Below, piece after piece: positions 21,009 to 29,792 of a stretch of DNA of 64,000 nucleotides. Both the position numbers and the translations under genes were made by a program. Within the stretch, counting starts at the first letter, position 1. Each line of letters opens with the position of its first letter. Origin of the DNA: Caulobacter hibisci (lineage in GTDB: Bacteria > Pseudomonadota > Alphaproteobacteria > Caulobacterales > Caulobacteraceae); assembly GCF_016135805.1 (NCBI RefSeq), contig NZ_JADWOX010000004.1, positions 1 to 64,000 on the forward strand. The letters run 5' to 3'. Below the pieces are notes generated by a model. That model made no database searches. It had not been told where the DNA came from and was given only the letters and a program-made list of their open reading frames with translations.

Positions 21009-21070
21009 TCCGGCGCGGTTGCGCCGACTCATTCTTGAAGCAAGTGGAGCCGGCGCGGTTGCGCCGACTC
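21009..21070 (+). repeat. two tandem identical hairpins between mrcA and prfB
   Basis: A 20-nt unit whose core CGGCGC-GGTT-GCGCCG forms a perfect 6-bp stem with a GGTT loop occurs twice, at about 21010-21030 and 21049-21070. The two copies are separated by a short AT-richer spacer. They lie 50 bases before the prfB start codon and could end the mrcA transcript or act in the prfB leader. Confidence 0.75.
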
Positions 21071-21119
21071 CGGGCGCGGGCTATGTCCCGCGCCCTTACT
21101 TTAGTCACGGAGTTACGTG

Positions 21120-22242
21120 ATGAGACCGGATGTCGAGGCCGCCGCGGCCGACATCGAGCAGTCCGTTGGACTGCTCAGGAGGCGTCTTTGACTGGGATGT
21201 CGCCCTTAGAAAACTCGATGAACTGAACGCGCGGGTCGAAGACCCGACGCTGTGGGACCGTCCGTCCGAGGCTCAGGCCGTCTCCCGCGAGCGCGCCAAC
21301 CTGGCCGCCAAGGTCGAGGCGGTGCAGAGCATCATCCGCGACGTCAAGGACGCGCTCGAATACGCCGAGCTTGCTGAGATGGAGTCGGACGAGGACACCC
21401 TCAACGACGCCCGCGCTCAGCTGAAGGCCATCAAGGAACGCGCCGCCCGCGCTGAACTCGAGGCCCTGCTGTCGGGCGAGGCCGACGGCAACGACGCCTA
21501 TATCGAAATCAACTCGGGCGCCGGCGGCACCGAGTCGTGCGACTGGGCGGGCATCCTGCTGCGGATGTACACCCGCTGGGCCAACGCCCACGGCATGACC
21601 ACCGAGCTGGTCGAAGAGACCGACGGCGATCAGGCCGGCATCAAGTCGGCCACGCTGCTGGTCAAGGGCGCCAACGCCTATGGCTGGCTGAAGACCGAGG
21701 CCGGCGTGCACCGCCTGGTGCGCATCAGCCCCTATGACAGCAGCGCCCGGCGCCACACCTCGTTCGCCTCGGCCTGGGTCTATCCGGTCATCGACGACAC
21801 GATCGAGATCGACATCAATCCGTCCGATGTGCGCACCGACACCTACCGGGCTTCCGGCGCCGGCGGTCAGCACATCAACAAGACCGACTCGGCCGTCCGT
21901 CTGACGCACATTCCGACCGGCATCGTGGTGGCCTGCCAGGCCGGCCGCTCGCAGCACCAGAACCGCGACGAAGCCTGGAAGATGCTGCGCGCCCGGATGT
22001 ACGAGGCCGAACTTCAGAAGCGTGAAGCCGCCCAGCAGGCGCTGCACGACCAGAAGACCGACATCGGATGGGGTCACCAGATCCGCTCGTACGTCCTGCA
22101 GCCGTACCAGATGGTCAAGGACCTGCGGACCAACGTCGAGACCTCCGACACCGCCGGGGTTCTGGACGGCGACCTAGACGCCTTCATGGGCGCCTCGCTG
22201 GCCCAGCGGGTCGGCGCGACCCGGGACGCTTCCGAGGGCTGA
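21120..22242 (+). CDS. prfB: peptide chain release factor 2, made by programmed +1 frameshift
   Basis: The coding sequence is join(21120..21188, 21190..22242), giving 373 residues. The first 23 codons begin [15 protein letters not shown] and reach an in-frame TGA at 21189-21191. AGGAGG at 21177-21182, three bases before CTT-TGA-C, forms the classical RF2 frameshift site, and the +1 frame continues [21 protein letters not shown]2 ends translation at UGA and UAA and hydrolyses the ester with the GGQ loop ([16 protein letters not shown]). The codon-reading tripeptide reads SPY (RISPYDSS) rather than SPF. Low RF2 favours the frameshift, so the gene should self-regulate. A terminator follows. Confidence 0.97.
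21177..21192 (+). promoter_or_regulatory. RF2 programmed frameshift signal
   Basis: An internal Shine-Dalgarno AGGAGG, a 3-nt spacer, then CTT TGA C. Spacing and slippery codon match the Escherichia coli prfB site, where CUU slips to UUU and the stop codon is skipped when RF2 is scarce. Confidence 0.95.
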
Positions 22243-22269
22243 GGCCCTCGGGCGCCGCCTGAAACGACG

Positions 22270-22300
22270 AACGCCCCGGAGCGATCCGGGGCGTTTTTCT
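22270..22300 (+). terminator. Rho-independent terminator of prfB
   Basis: An 11-bp perfect stem (AACGCCCCGGA / TCCGGGGCGTT) with a GCGA loop is followed by TTTCTTTG. It begins 27 bases after the prfB stop. Confidence 0.9.
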
Positions 22301-22322
22301 TTGTGGCTCAGGCTTGGCGGCT

Positions 22323-22820
22323 TCAGCCGACCGGCCGCGCCGTCAGGGTTAGGTCGGCGACCGGCGCCGGAGCGACCGCTACGGGGGCGACCTGCGGCGG
22401 GGCCTGACGCTGGAACTTCAGGCTACGGCCCTGGAAGAAGGCGCCGGTTTCCATGGCCAGCTGCTCGTGGGTGATGTCGCCGTCGACATAGGCCGTGCCG
22501 TAGAGGCGCACCTGCTTGGCGGTGACGGCGCCGACCACGCGCCCGCGCACTTCCACGACCTCGGCGTAGACGCCGCCCTCGACATGGCCGGTCTCGCCGA
22601 CGGTCAGGCGGCCGACGCGGACGTCGCCGCGCACCACGCCGTCGATCTGCAGCTCGCCGTCGCCGTTGACGCCGCCCTCGATGGTGATGTCCGACGAGAT
22701 CAGCGAGGCCACGCGAGGCGGGGCCTTGCGGGCCGTCTCGACCGGCGGCGCGGCCGGCGTCAGGGGCAGGGGCTCAATCTGGGGCGGGGTGCGCGACCCC
22801 TTAACCGGCTTGCTGAACAT
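22323..22820 (-). CDS. bacA: bactofilin (BacA-like)
   Basis: A 165-residue polymer-forming cytoskeletal protein. The central DUF583/bactofilin domain (SLISSDITIEGGVNGDGELQ to GRSLKFQ, about residues 40-135) is a right-handed beta-helix with repeated G-x-(V/I) strands, flanked by Pro-rich tails. In Caulobacter, BacA forms membrane sheets at the stalk base and positions cell-wall enzymes. The ATG at 22820 lies inside the end of the upstream M23 peptidase gene (20-nt overlap), pointing to coupled translation and a joint role. The symbol rests on neighbourhood and similarity. Confidence 0.9.
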   Translation of the reverse strand: MFSKPVKGSRTPPQIEPLPLTPAAPPVETARKAPPRVASLISSDITIEGGVNGDGELQIDGVVRGDVRVGRLTVGETGHVEGGVYAEVVEVRGRVVGAVTAKQVRLYGTAYVDGDITHEQLAMETGAFFQGRSLKFQRQAPPQVAPVAVAPAPVADLTLTARPVG

Positions 22821-23952
22821 ACTCGCCTGCCTTGAGGAAACGGTTGGGGTTCTGGGCGCGTCCGTTGACCCAGACCTCGTAATGGAGGTGCGGGCCGGTG
22901 GAGCGGCCGGTGGAGCCCATGGCGCCGACGCGCTGGCCGATCGAGACGCGCTGCCCCACGCGCACGGCAATGGCCTGCAGGTGGGCGTAGCGGGTCTTGA
23001 AGCCGCCGCCATGGTCGATCTCGACGGTGTTGCCGTAGCCCGAGCGCACGCCGGTGAACGAGATGACGCCCGGGGCCGTGGCCATGATCGGCGTGTAGAA
23101 GGCGCCGGGGAAATCCAGGCCCGAATGGAAGGCTGGGCGATGGGTGAACGGGTCGAAGCGGACGCCGTAGCTGCTCGACAGGGCCGGGTTCGAGGTCGGC
23201 CGGTAGAAGGGCAGGCGCTGGGCGGCGCTGGACAGCGAGCGCATGTCCGACATGTCGCTGGCGGCGCGATGGATGCGCGAGGCGAACTCCTCATCGACGT
23301 CGAGCACGGCGGCCAGGGCGCGGGGGTCCTTGGCCTCGATCAGCGGGCCGCCCAGGGCTGCGCCGCGGCCGGTGAAGCTGCCGGCGTCGAGGCCGGCCAT
23401 GCGCATGGCCAGGCGCAGGCGCTCGGCCCGGCTCTTGGCAAAGCCTTCGGCCGCGTCGATCAGGCGCTCCTGGTCCATGCGGGTGGCCTGGATGCGCTCG
23501 ACCGGCGAGGCGTCGGCGAGGACGGGCTTGTTGACGGCCAGCGCCTGGGCGGCGCCGGGCGCGCCCTTGAAGTCGCTGACCAGCATGGCCAGGGCCGCGT
23601 GGCGCTTTTCGACCGACAGGGCCAGTTCGTCGAGCGAGCCGCTGGTGGCCGACAGCTGCGCGACGGCGCTGTTCAGGCGCGCCTGACGGTCGGCGTTGAG
23701 GCGCTCGTAATAAGCTTTTTGCTTGAGAACGAGCTGGTCGCTCTCGCTGACGGCCAGGGCGTTGACCATCATCGCCGCGGTGCACACGCCCATCCACAGG
23801 GCCGCGCCGGCGACGCCGGCCGCGCAGGCCAGCTGCTTCTTCGTGGAAAGCACGTATCCGCGCATCTCGCCGCCCGAGCGGACGTACAGATGCCGTTCCG
23901 GAAACAGACTTTCGAGGGTCTTACGCAGGCGTTGGAAACGCGCGATCGCCAT
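22801..23952 (-). CDS. membrane-anchored M23 (LytM) family peptidase
   Basis: A 383-residue protein with one transmembrane segment near residues 35-58 (AGVAGAALWMGVCTAAMM), a predicted coiled coil (about 70-190), and a C-terminal M23 domain. Zinc-binding residues lie in PAFHSGLDFPG, in the DHGGGFKTRYAHLQ segment and in GPHLHYEVW. It should cut peptidoglycan cross-links or act as an activator. A bactofilin-M23 pair is known from stalked and budding relatives (LmdC in Hyphomonas), where the cytoskeleton localises the peptidase. It overlaps the bactofilin gene by 20 nt. Confidence 0.92.
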   Translation of the reverse strand: MAIARFQRLRKTLESLFPERHLYVRSGGEMRGYVLSTKKQLACAAGVAGAALWMGVCTAAMMVNALAVSESDQLVLKQKAYYERLNADRQARLNSAVAQLSATSGSLDELALSVEKRHAALAMLVSDFKGAPGAAQALAVNKPVLADASPVERIQATRMDQERLIDAAEGFAKSRAERLRLAMRMAGLDAGSFTGRGAALGGPLIEAKDPRALAAVLDVDEEFASRIHRAASDMSDMRSLSSAAQRLPFYRPTSNPALSSSYGVRFDPFTHRPAFHSGLDFPGAFYTPIMATAPGVISFTGVRSGYGNTVEIDHGGGFKTRYAHLQAIAVRVGQRVSIGQRVGAMGSTGRSTGPHLHYEVWVNGRAQNPNRFLKAGEYVQQAG

Positions 23953-24022
23953 GGCCTAGGAAACCCCCGTTTTCAAGGTCCTGGCGATATGCAACGAGAA
24001 AACGGGAACGTGCAAGACTCTT

Positions 24023-24040
24023 CGCACCTGCGAAGGTGCG
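24023..24040. repeat. small hairpin upstream of the M23 gene
   Basis: A perfect 7-bp stem, CGCACCT / AGGTGCG, with a GCGA loop lies in the 226-bp gap between the M23 gene and bcp. No T-run follows. It may lie in the M23 gene's promoter or leader; nothing else is recognised in this gap. Confidence 0.35.
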
Positions 24041-24178
24041 GAAAGGTCAAGTTTCGACCATGCGTCCGTTCCGATTAACGCCGCATGAACGGATTGGCTA
24101 CACGCGACGCGGGAGTCGTTGCGGAAAAGCGAGGCCTTGCGGCGCCGGCGCCACAGTATCGCCGGTCGCGTGGACGCC

Positions 24179-24643
24179 TCAGCCCTTCAGGGCCTGGGCC
24201 GACTTCAGCACCGCCTTGACGTGGTTGGGCACTTTCACCTTGCGCCAGACCTCGCGGACCACGCCTTCGCGGTCGATCAGGAAGGTCGAGCGGTCGATGC
24301 CCATGTACTTGCGGCCGTACATGCTCTTCTCGACCCACGAGCCATAGGCCTCGACGGTCTCGCCCAGGGTGTCGGCGGCCAGCTCGACGGTCAGGTCGTG
24401 CTTCTTGCGGAATTTGCCGTGGCTGGCGGCGCTGTCCTTGGAGACGCCGACGATCACGGCGCCGGCCTTGGCGAACTCCTCGACCTCGGCCGAGAACTGC
24501 AGGGCCTGCGAGGTGCAGCCGGTCGTGTCGTCCTTCGGATAGAAGTAGAGCACGACGGCCTTGCCCTTCAGGCCGGCCAGGCTGACGCGGCCGGTGTCGG
24601 TGGGCAGGTCGAAGTCGGGGGCCTTGTCGCCGGGGCTCAGCAT
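24179..24643 (-). CDS. bcp: thioredoxin-dependent peroxiredoxin Bcp, 1-Cys form
   Basis: A 154-residue peroxidase that reduces hydrogen peroxide and organic hydroperoxides. It starts MLSPGDKAPDFDLPTDTGRV and carries the peroxidatic Cys in FYPKDDTTGCTSQAL (about residue 47). Many Bcp proteins have a second Cys five residues on (GCTxEAC); here that position is Leu, so no resolving Cys is present there. It follows tyrS on the same strand. Confidence 0.93.
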   Translation of the reverse strand: MLSPGDKAPDFDLPTDTGRVSLAGLKGKAVVLYFYPKDDTTGCTSQALQFSAEVEEFAKAGAVIVGVSKDSAASHGKFRKKHDLTVELAADTLGETVEAYGSWVEKSMYGRKYMGIDRSTFLIDREGVVREVWRKVKVPNHVKAVLKSAQALKG

Positions 24644-24719
24644 CGCACTCTCTCCAACATTACTTAGGCCAACATCAAACGGGCCCCGGACCGGCCGAGC
24701 CGGACCGGGACGCTACATC

Positions 24720-25982
24720 TCAGACCGGCTTGACCAGCACGATCTTCTTCTTGCCTTGGCTCAGCTTGACCACGCCGTCCACGAGGTCGGCGTTGGTCAC
24801 CAGGCGGTCGCCGTCCTTCTCCTGGGCGTCGTTCAGGCGCAGGCCGCCGCCCTGGGCCAGGCGACGGGCCTCGCCGCGCGAGGCGGTCAGGCCGATGTCG
24901 GTGGCCAGCACCGCCAGGGCCACGCCCTCGGCGAGCACCGAGGCGGCGATCTCGACCGTCGGCAGGTCGGCCGACAGCTGGCCCTGCTCGAAGGCCTTCT
25001 CGGCCGTGGCGCGCGCCGTCTTGGCCGCCTCCTCGCCGTGGACCAGGCGGGTGGCCTCGTCGGCCAGCACCTTCTTGGCGTCGTTGATCTGGGCGCCCGG
25101 CAGTGCTTCCAGCTCGGCGACCTTGTCCAGCGGCAGGTCGGTGAACAGCTTCAGGAAGCGGCCCACGTCGGCGTCCTCGGTGTTGCGCCAGAACTGCCAG
25201 TAGTCGTAAGGACTCAGGGCGTCGGCGTTGAGCCAGACGGCGCCGGCGGCGGTCTTGCCCATCTTGGCGCCCGAGGCTGTGGTCAGCAGAGGCGTGGTCA
25301 GGCCGAAGGCGGCCTTCTGGTCGACGCGGCGGGTCAGCTCGACGCCGTTGAGGATGTTGCCCCACTGGTCCGAGCCGCCCATCTGCAGCACGCAGCCGTA
25401 CTTGCGGTTCAGTTCCAGGAAGTCGGTGGCCTGCATCAGCATGTAGTTGAACTCGAGGAAGGTCATCGGCTGCTCGCGCTCGAGCCGCAGCTTCACCGAG
25501 TCGAAGGTCAGCATGCGATTGATCGTGAAGTGCACGCCGTAGTCGCGCAGGAACTGCACGTAGCCGAGCTTCGAAAGCCACTCGTCGTTGTCGACCATCA
25601 CCGCGTCGGTCGGGCCGTCGCCGAAGGTCAGGAAGTTGGCGAACACCTGCTTGATGCCGTCGATGTTCGACTGGATCTGCGCGTCGGTCAGCAGCGGGCG
25701 CTGGGTGTCCTTGAAGGTCGGATCGCCCACGCGGGTGGTGCCGCCGCCCATCAGGACGATCGGCTTGTGGCCGGCCTGCTGCAGGCGGCGCAGCATCATG
25801 ATCTGGATCAGGTGGCCGACGTGCAGGGACGGGGCGGTGGCGTCGAAGCCGATGTAGGCGGTGATGGCGCCGGTCGCGGCGGCCGCATCCAGCTCGTCCG
25901 GATGGGTGATCTGGTGGATGTAGCCGCGGCTCTGCATCGTCTGCAGGAATTCGGACTTGAAGCTCTGCGGCGCGGCGGACAT
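24720..25982 (-). CDS. tyrS: tyrosyl-tRNA synthetase
   Basis: A 420-residue class I synthetase. The signature appears as LHVGHL (HIGH motif) near residue 47 and the KMSKS loop as ASGAKMGKT near 235. The tyrosine pocket has [12 protein letters not shown]. The C-terminal S4-like domain ([18 protein letters not shown]) binds the tRNA. I choose the ATG at 25982 ([12 protein letters not shown]), giving the standard length; the longer frame from 26105 adds Arg/Pro-rich residues without support. The bcp gene follows 76 bases downstream. Confidence 0.96.
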   Translation of the reverse strand: MSAAPQSFKSEFLQTMQSRGYIHQITHPDELDAAAATGAITAYIGFDATAPSLHVGHLIQIMMLRRLQQAGHKPIVLMGGGTTRVGDPTFKDTQRPLLTDAQIQSNIDGIKQVFANFLTFGDGPTDAVMVDNDEWLSKLGYVQFLRDYGVHFTINRMLTFDSVKLRLEREQPMTFLEFNYMLMQATDFLELNRKYGCVLQMGGSDQWGNILNGVELTRRVDQKAAFGLTTPLLTTASGAKMGKTAAGAVWLNADALSPYDYWQFWRNTEDADVGRFLKLFTDLPLDKVAELEALPGAQINDAKKVLADEATRLVHGEEAAKTARATAEKAFEQGQLSADLPTVEIAASVLAEGVALAVLATDIGLTASRGEARRLAQGGGLRLNDAQEKDGDRLVTNADLVDGVVKLSQGKKKIVLVKPV

Positions 25983-26244
25983 GGCTCGACTCTCTGTATC
26001 GCTGGCCCGCGCGTCTAGCACGGGCGAGGGGCTCTGTGGCGAGGGTTTCATCGGTAGTCTCCTTCGGCGTTCGCCGGAGACGTCGTCGAAGGGGAGGGGA
26101 CGCATCGCCGGCCAGATGGCGGTGCGTCGACATGACCGGTCGTGCGCCCGCTAGATCAGCGGGCGATAATAGGCTCGGGTACGGAGGGCCTTGGCGGTCA
26201 TGGGGTCTAGCTAGCCGACCGGCGGCGTGGCAGTCAACGGACCC

Positions 26245-27348
26245 ATGCGTATTCTGGGATTCATGACCGGCACCTCATTGGATGCGGTCGACATGGCGGT
26301 GCTCGACACCGACGGCGAGACGATCCAGGGCTTTGGGCCCGCGGGCGAGCGCAAGCTGCGCGAAGAGACCCGCGACCTGCTGCTGGTGACCACCGAGATC
26401 GCCCGCGGCTGGCCGCGCGACAGGCCTGAGCCGGAGATCTTCGCCGAGGCCGCCCGCGCCGTCGCCGACGAGCACCTGTGGGCCGCCGAAAGCTTCCTGG
26501 CCGAGCACGGCCTGTCGTGGAGCGAGTTCGACCTGCTGGGCGTGCACGGCCAGACCGTGCTGCACGAGCGGCCGACGCCCGATCGGATCGGCCGGACCGT
26601 GCAACTGCTCGACGCCGAGCGCCTGGCCAAGGCGACGGGACGACCCGTGGCCTTCGACTTCCGCACCGCCGACGTGGCTGCGGGCGGGCAGGGGGCGCCG
26701 CTGGCCCCGATCTATCACCAGGCCCGCGCCCTGGCCTCCGGCCTGGCCGCGCCGGTGGCGGCGCTGAACATCGGCGGGGTGGCCAACATCACCCTGGTCG
26801 AGGCGGACGGCACGCTGCTGGCCTTCGACACCGGCCCCGGCAACGGCATGATCGACCTGATGTTGCAGGAGCGGGGCCTGGGCCGCTTCGACGAGAACGG
26901 CCGACTGGCCGCGGCGGGCAAGGTGGACGAGGCGATCCTGCAGCGGTTCCTGGCCAGCAGCTACTTCGCCGGTCCCGCGCCCAAGTCGCTGGATCGCTAC
27001 GACTTCCCGCTCGACCTGGTCGAGCCGCTGTCGGCCGAGGATGCGGCGGCCACCCTGGTGGCCTTCACCGCCGAGGCTGTGGTCAAGGCCTTCGACCACG
27101 GCGCGCGACCCAGCGCCCTGATCGTCTGCGGCGGCGGGCGTCGAAACCCGCAGATCATGAAGGTGCTGACCGAGCGCTGCCCCGTGCCGGTGAAGACTGC
27201 CGAGGACTACGGCTGGCGCGGCGATGCGATCGAGGCCGAGGCGTTCGCGTATCTGGCCGCCCGCACGGCGCGGGGGCTGCCGATCAGCTTCCCGGGGACG
27301 ACGGGGGTGGGAGCGGCGATGACGGGGGGCAGGATCGTCAATCCGTGA
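26245..27348 (+). CDS. anmK: anhydro-N-acetylmuramic acid kinase
   Basis: A 367-residue kinase of the ASKHA fold that converts anhydroMurNAc to MurNAc-6-phosphate in cell-wall recycling. The N-terminal phosphate loop MRILGFMTGTSLDAVD, the FDFRTADVAAGGQGAPL segment, NIGGVANIT, DTGPGNGMID and the C-terminal VCGGGRRNP are family marks. I start at the ATG 26245; a GTG at 26227 would add six residues. A palindromic repeat follows the stop directly. Confidence 0.96.
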   Translation: MRILGFMTGTSLDAVDMAVLDTDGETIQGFGPAGERKLREETRDLLLVTTEIARGWPRDRPEPEIFAEAARAVADEHLWAAESFLAEHGLSWSEFDLLGVHGQTVLHERPTPDRIGRTVQLLDAERLAKATGRPVAFDFRTADVAAGGQGAPLAPIYHQARALASGLAAPVAALNIGGVANITLVEADGTLLAFDTGPGNGMIDLMLQERGLGRFDENGRLAAAGKVDEAILQRFLASSYFAGPAPKSLDRYDFPLDLVEPLSAEDAAATLVAFTAEAVVKAFDHGARPSALIVCGGGRRNPQIMKVLTERCPVPVKTAEDYGWRGDAIEAEAFAYLAARTARGLPISFPGTTGVGAAMTGGRIVNP

Positions 27349-27349
27349 T

Positions 27350-27495
27350 CCTTCTCCCAGAGGGAGAAGGTGGCGCGAAGCGCCGGATGAGGGGTTAGGG
27401 ACTGAAGACGGCGTGCCGGCACGCCGGTTGATGGCGTAACCCCTCACCCTCCCACGCTGCGCGTGGGCCCCTCCCTCTCCCTCTGGGAGAGGGGA
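27350..27495. repeat. long palindromic intergenic repeat after anmK
   Basis: Left hairpin CCTTCTCCC-AGA-GGGAGAAGG and right hairpin CCTCTCCCTCTGGGAGAGG are inverted. Inside lie GGTGGCGC-GAA-GCGCC (left) and a CCCACGCTGCGCGTGGG hairpin (right), each beside a GAGGGGT box. It separates the convergent ends of anmK and the NADH dehydrogenase gene. Confidence 0.85.
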
Positions 27496-27496
27496 C

Positions 27497-28777
27497 CTAG
27501 TGCAGCTTTAGCCGCCCCGCCACGCGCTGTTGCAGCAGCCGCGCCAACGCCAGCAACGCGGTCTTGGTCACGCCGAGGATGGCCTTGTGGTGGGCCAGGT
27601 GCAGCGAGACATAGAACCACTTGGCCACCAGGCCCTCGATGAAGAAGTTGGGGCCGCCGAGGCCGCCCATCAGGGCGCCGACGCCCTTGTTCTCGCCCAG
27701 CGACACCAGCGAGCCGAAGTCCTTGTAGACGTAGGGCTCCTCGACCCGCGCCTGGCGCAGGCGGGCGAGCAGGACCTTGGCCAGGTAGCTGGCCTGCTGG
27801 TGGGCGGCCTGGGCGCGGGCCGGCACCAGCTTGCCGTCCTTCCACGGGCAGGCGGCGCAGTCGCCGAGAGCCCAGATGTCCGGCGCGGAGCTTTCCAGCC
27901 GCTCGTTGACGACGAACTGGTTGAGGCGGTTGGTCTCCAGGCCCAGCGCCGCATTGCTGTCGGCGGCCTTCACCCCGGCCGCCCAGACGATCAGGTCGGC
28001 GGGGATGTCGCCATGGCTGGTCTCCAGGCGGTCGGCGTGGACGGCCAGCACCTTGGCGCCGGTGCGCACCCGCACGCCCTTGCGCTCCAGGGCGACGGTC
28101 GCCTGGGCCGAGGTCTTGTCGGGCAGGCCGCCCAGGATGCGCGGCGCGGCCTCGACGATGGTGATGTCGAGGCGGAAGCGCTGCTCGGCGCCGAGGGCGT
28201 CCAGAAGCGCGCGATGGGCTTCCAGCAGTTCGGCCGATAACTCGACGCCCGTGGCGCCGCCGCCGACGATGGCCACGCCCATGGTCCGCTCGGGCGCGAA
28301 CGAGGCCTTCATGAAGGTGGCCAGCAGGCGGGTGTGGAAGGCCTCGGCGTCTTCGGTGCGCTCCAGCAGGTGGGCGGTCTCCGCGCCCGGCGTGCCGAAC
28401 AGGTTGGAGCCGCTGCCGATGGCCAGCACGCCCCAGGTGAAGGTGATCGAGCGCTCGGGCACCAGCACGCCACCGTCCGGCGAGGCGATCGGCTTCAAGG
28501 TCAGGCGCTTGGCGGTCGGGTCCAGCGCGGCCAGGTCGCCGAGCAGGAAGCTGAAATGGTTGGCGCGGCCGAGGATCGAGTAGGACAGGCCTTCCTGGTG
28601 AACGTCCAGCGTGCCGGCGGCCACCTCGTGCAGGGTCGGCTTCCAGATGTGGAAGCTGGAGCGGTCGATCAGCAGGATCCGCTCCTTCCCGGCCCGGCGC
28701 CCCAGCTTGCGGCCCATCTGCGCGGCCAGTTCCAGCCCGCCCGCGCCGCCGCCGACGATCACGATGTCATAGTGCAT
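27497..28777 (-). CDS. type II NADH dehydrogenase (NAD(P)/FAD-dependent oxidoreductase)
   Basis: A 426-residue flavoprotein that oxidises NADH and reduces quinone without pumping protons. The N-terminal FAD dinucleotide-binding motif is IVIVGGGAGGLELA and the second, for NADH, is VAIVGGGATGVELSAELLE (about residue 165). ADLIVWAAGV and the ALGDCAACPW flavin motif follow. The C-terminal ~70 residues form the amphipathic membrane-binding part. It would complement complex I, an accessory subunit of which is encoded at 5.8 kb. Confidence 0.92.
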   Translation of the reverse strand: MHYDIVIVGGGAGGLELAAQMGRKLGRRAGKERILLIDRSSFHIWKPTLHEVAAGTLDVHQEGLSYSILGRANHFSFLLGDLAALDPTAKRLTLKPIASPDGGVLVPERSITFTWGVLAIGSGSNLFGTPGAETAHLLERTEDAEAFHTRLLATFMKASFAPERTMGVAIVGGGATGVELSAELLEAHRALLDALGAEQRFRLDITIVEAAPRILGGLPDKTSAQATVALERKGVRVRTGAKVLAVHADRLETSHGDIPADLIVWAAGVKAADSNAALGLETNRLNQFVVNERLESSAPDIWALGDCAACPWKDGKLVPARAQAAHQQASYLAKVLLARLRQARVEEPYVYKDFGSLVSLGENKGVGALMGGLGGPNFFIEGLVAKWFYVSLHLAHHKAILGVTKTALLALARLLQQRVAGRLKLH

Positions 28778-28881
28778 GGGCCGGCCGCTCCGATGATAGC
28801 GATAACGGTGGTTTTAGGGGGTGATGTCGAGTCTGTCTCGCAGATGCGAGAGGTGAAGCGCCGTCAGGGAAGGGCGGAAAC

Positions 28882-28914
28882 GAAAAAGCCCGCCCTCGTC
28901 GCCGAGAGCGGGCT
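28882..28914 (-). terminator. terminator of the alpha/beta hydrolase gene
   Basis: An 11-bp stem with one mismatch (28887-28897 with 28904-28914; AGCCCGC core) is followed on the minus strand by TTTTT. It begins 30 bases after the hydrolase stop and lies upstream of the NADH dehydrogenase. Confidence 0.75.
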
Positions 28915-28943
28915 CTAAATTCCAGGCAGAAAGCCTCCAACCC

Positions 28944-29597
28944 CTACGGGATCGGGTTGGCTTCCAGGCGCTTGTCGAGATAGCCGCCGACGGCCTGCTC
29001 GACGCTGGGCAGGTGCTCGGCCCAGAAGTGGGTGGCCTTGTCGACGACTTCGTAGTCGATGACGATGCCCTTCTGGGTGCGCAGCTTGGAGACCACGCGC
29101 TCGACCTCGACGGGCGGCACGACGGTGTCGGCGCCGCCGGTCAGGATCAGGCCCGAGGCCGGGCAGGGGGCCAGGAAGCTGAAGTCGTACATGTTGGTCG
29201 GCGGCGACACCGAGATGAAGCCGTCCGTCTCCGGGCGGCGCATCAGCAGCTGCATGCCGATATAGGCGCCGAAGCTGTAGCCGGCGACCCAGGTCTGGGC
29301 GGCGGCCGGGTTGTTGGACTGCAGCCAGTCCAGCGCCGTGGCCGCGTCGGCCAGTTCGCCGATGCCGCTGTCGAATTCGCCCTGGCTGCGGCCGACGCCG
29401 CGGAAGTTGAAGCGCAGGGTCGCGAAACCGCGCTTCATGAACAGGTGGTACAGCTGCACCGACACCGGGTGGTTCATGTGGCCGCCGGCCTTGGGGTGCG
29501 GGTGCAGGATCAGCGCGATGGGCGCATTGTCCGTCTTGCCCGGCGAATAACGGCCTTCGATGCGGCCCGCTGCGCCGGTCAAAATCACGTCAGGCAT
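28944..29597 (-). CDS. alpha/beta hydrolase
   Basis: A 217-residue serine hydrolase of the small dienelactone/YpfH-like group. LILHPHPKAGGHMNHPV near residue 30 supplies the oxyanion segment, GYSFGAYIG near 107 the nucleophile elbow with Ser. TGGADTVVPP likely holds the Asp, and DKATHFW the catalytic His. No signal peptide, so cytosolic. Such genes are often next to iscR in alphaproteobacteria, as here (divergent). The substrate is unknown. Confidence 0.88.
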   Translation of the reverse strand: MPDVILTGAAGRIEGRYSPGKTDNAPIALILHPHPKAGGHMNHPVSVQLYHLFMKRGFATLRFNFRGVGRSQGEFDSGIGELADAATALDWLQSNNPAAAQTWVAGYSFGAYIGMQLLMRRPETDGFISVSPPTNMYDFSFLAPCPASGLILTGGADTVVPPVEVERVVSKLRTQKGIVIDYEVVDKATHFWAEHLPSVEQAVGGYLDKRLEANPIP

Positions 29598-29792
29598 TCA
29601 GTTCCCCGTCACAAAAAGGGGCGACGACGGGTGTCCTCCCGCACCGAAAAGGCGCATGGAATACTTGACCGCCGCGCTTGGTCTTCCTAAATCCGCATCG
29701 CGTAGCGGCGCCCTGACGGGCGCGGCGCGAAGTCGCGGCTTGTAGCATACGCAAATGCGGTTGCGCGGGGAATCTGCAAGGGAGAGCGCCTG

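Noticed and set aside
18337..21108. 923-codon minus-strand frame opposite mrcA
   Set aside because: Antisense shadow; contains no domain.
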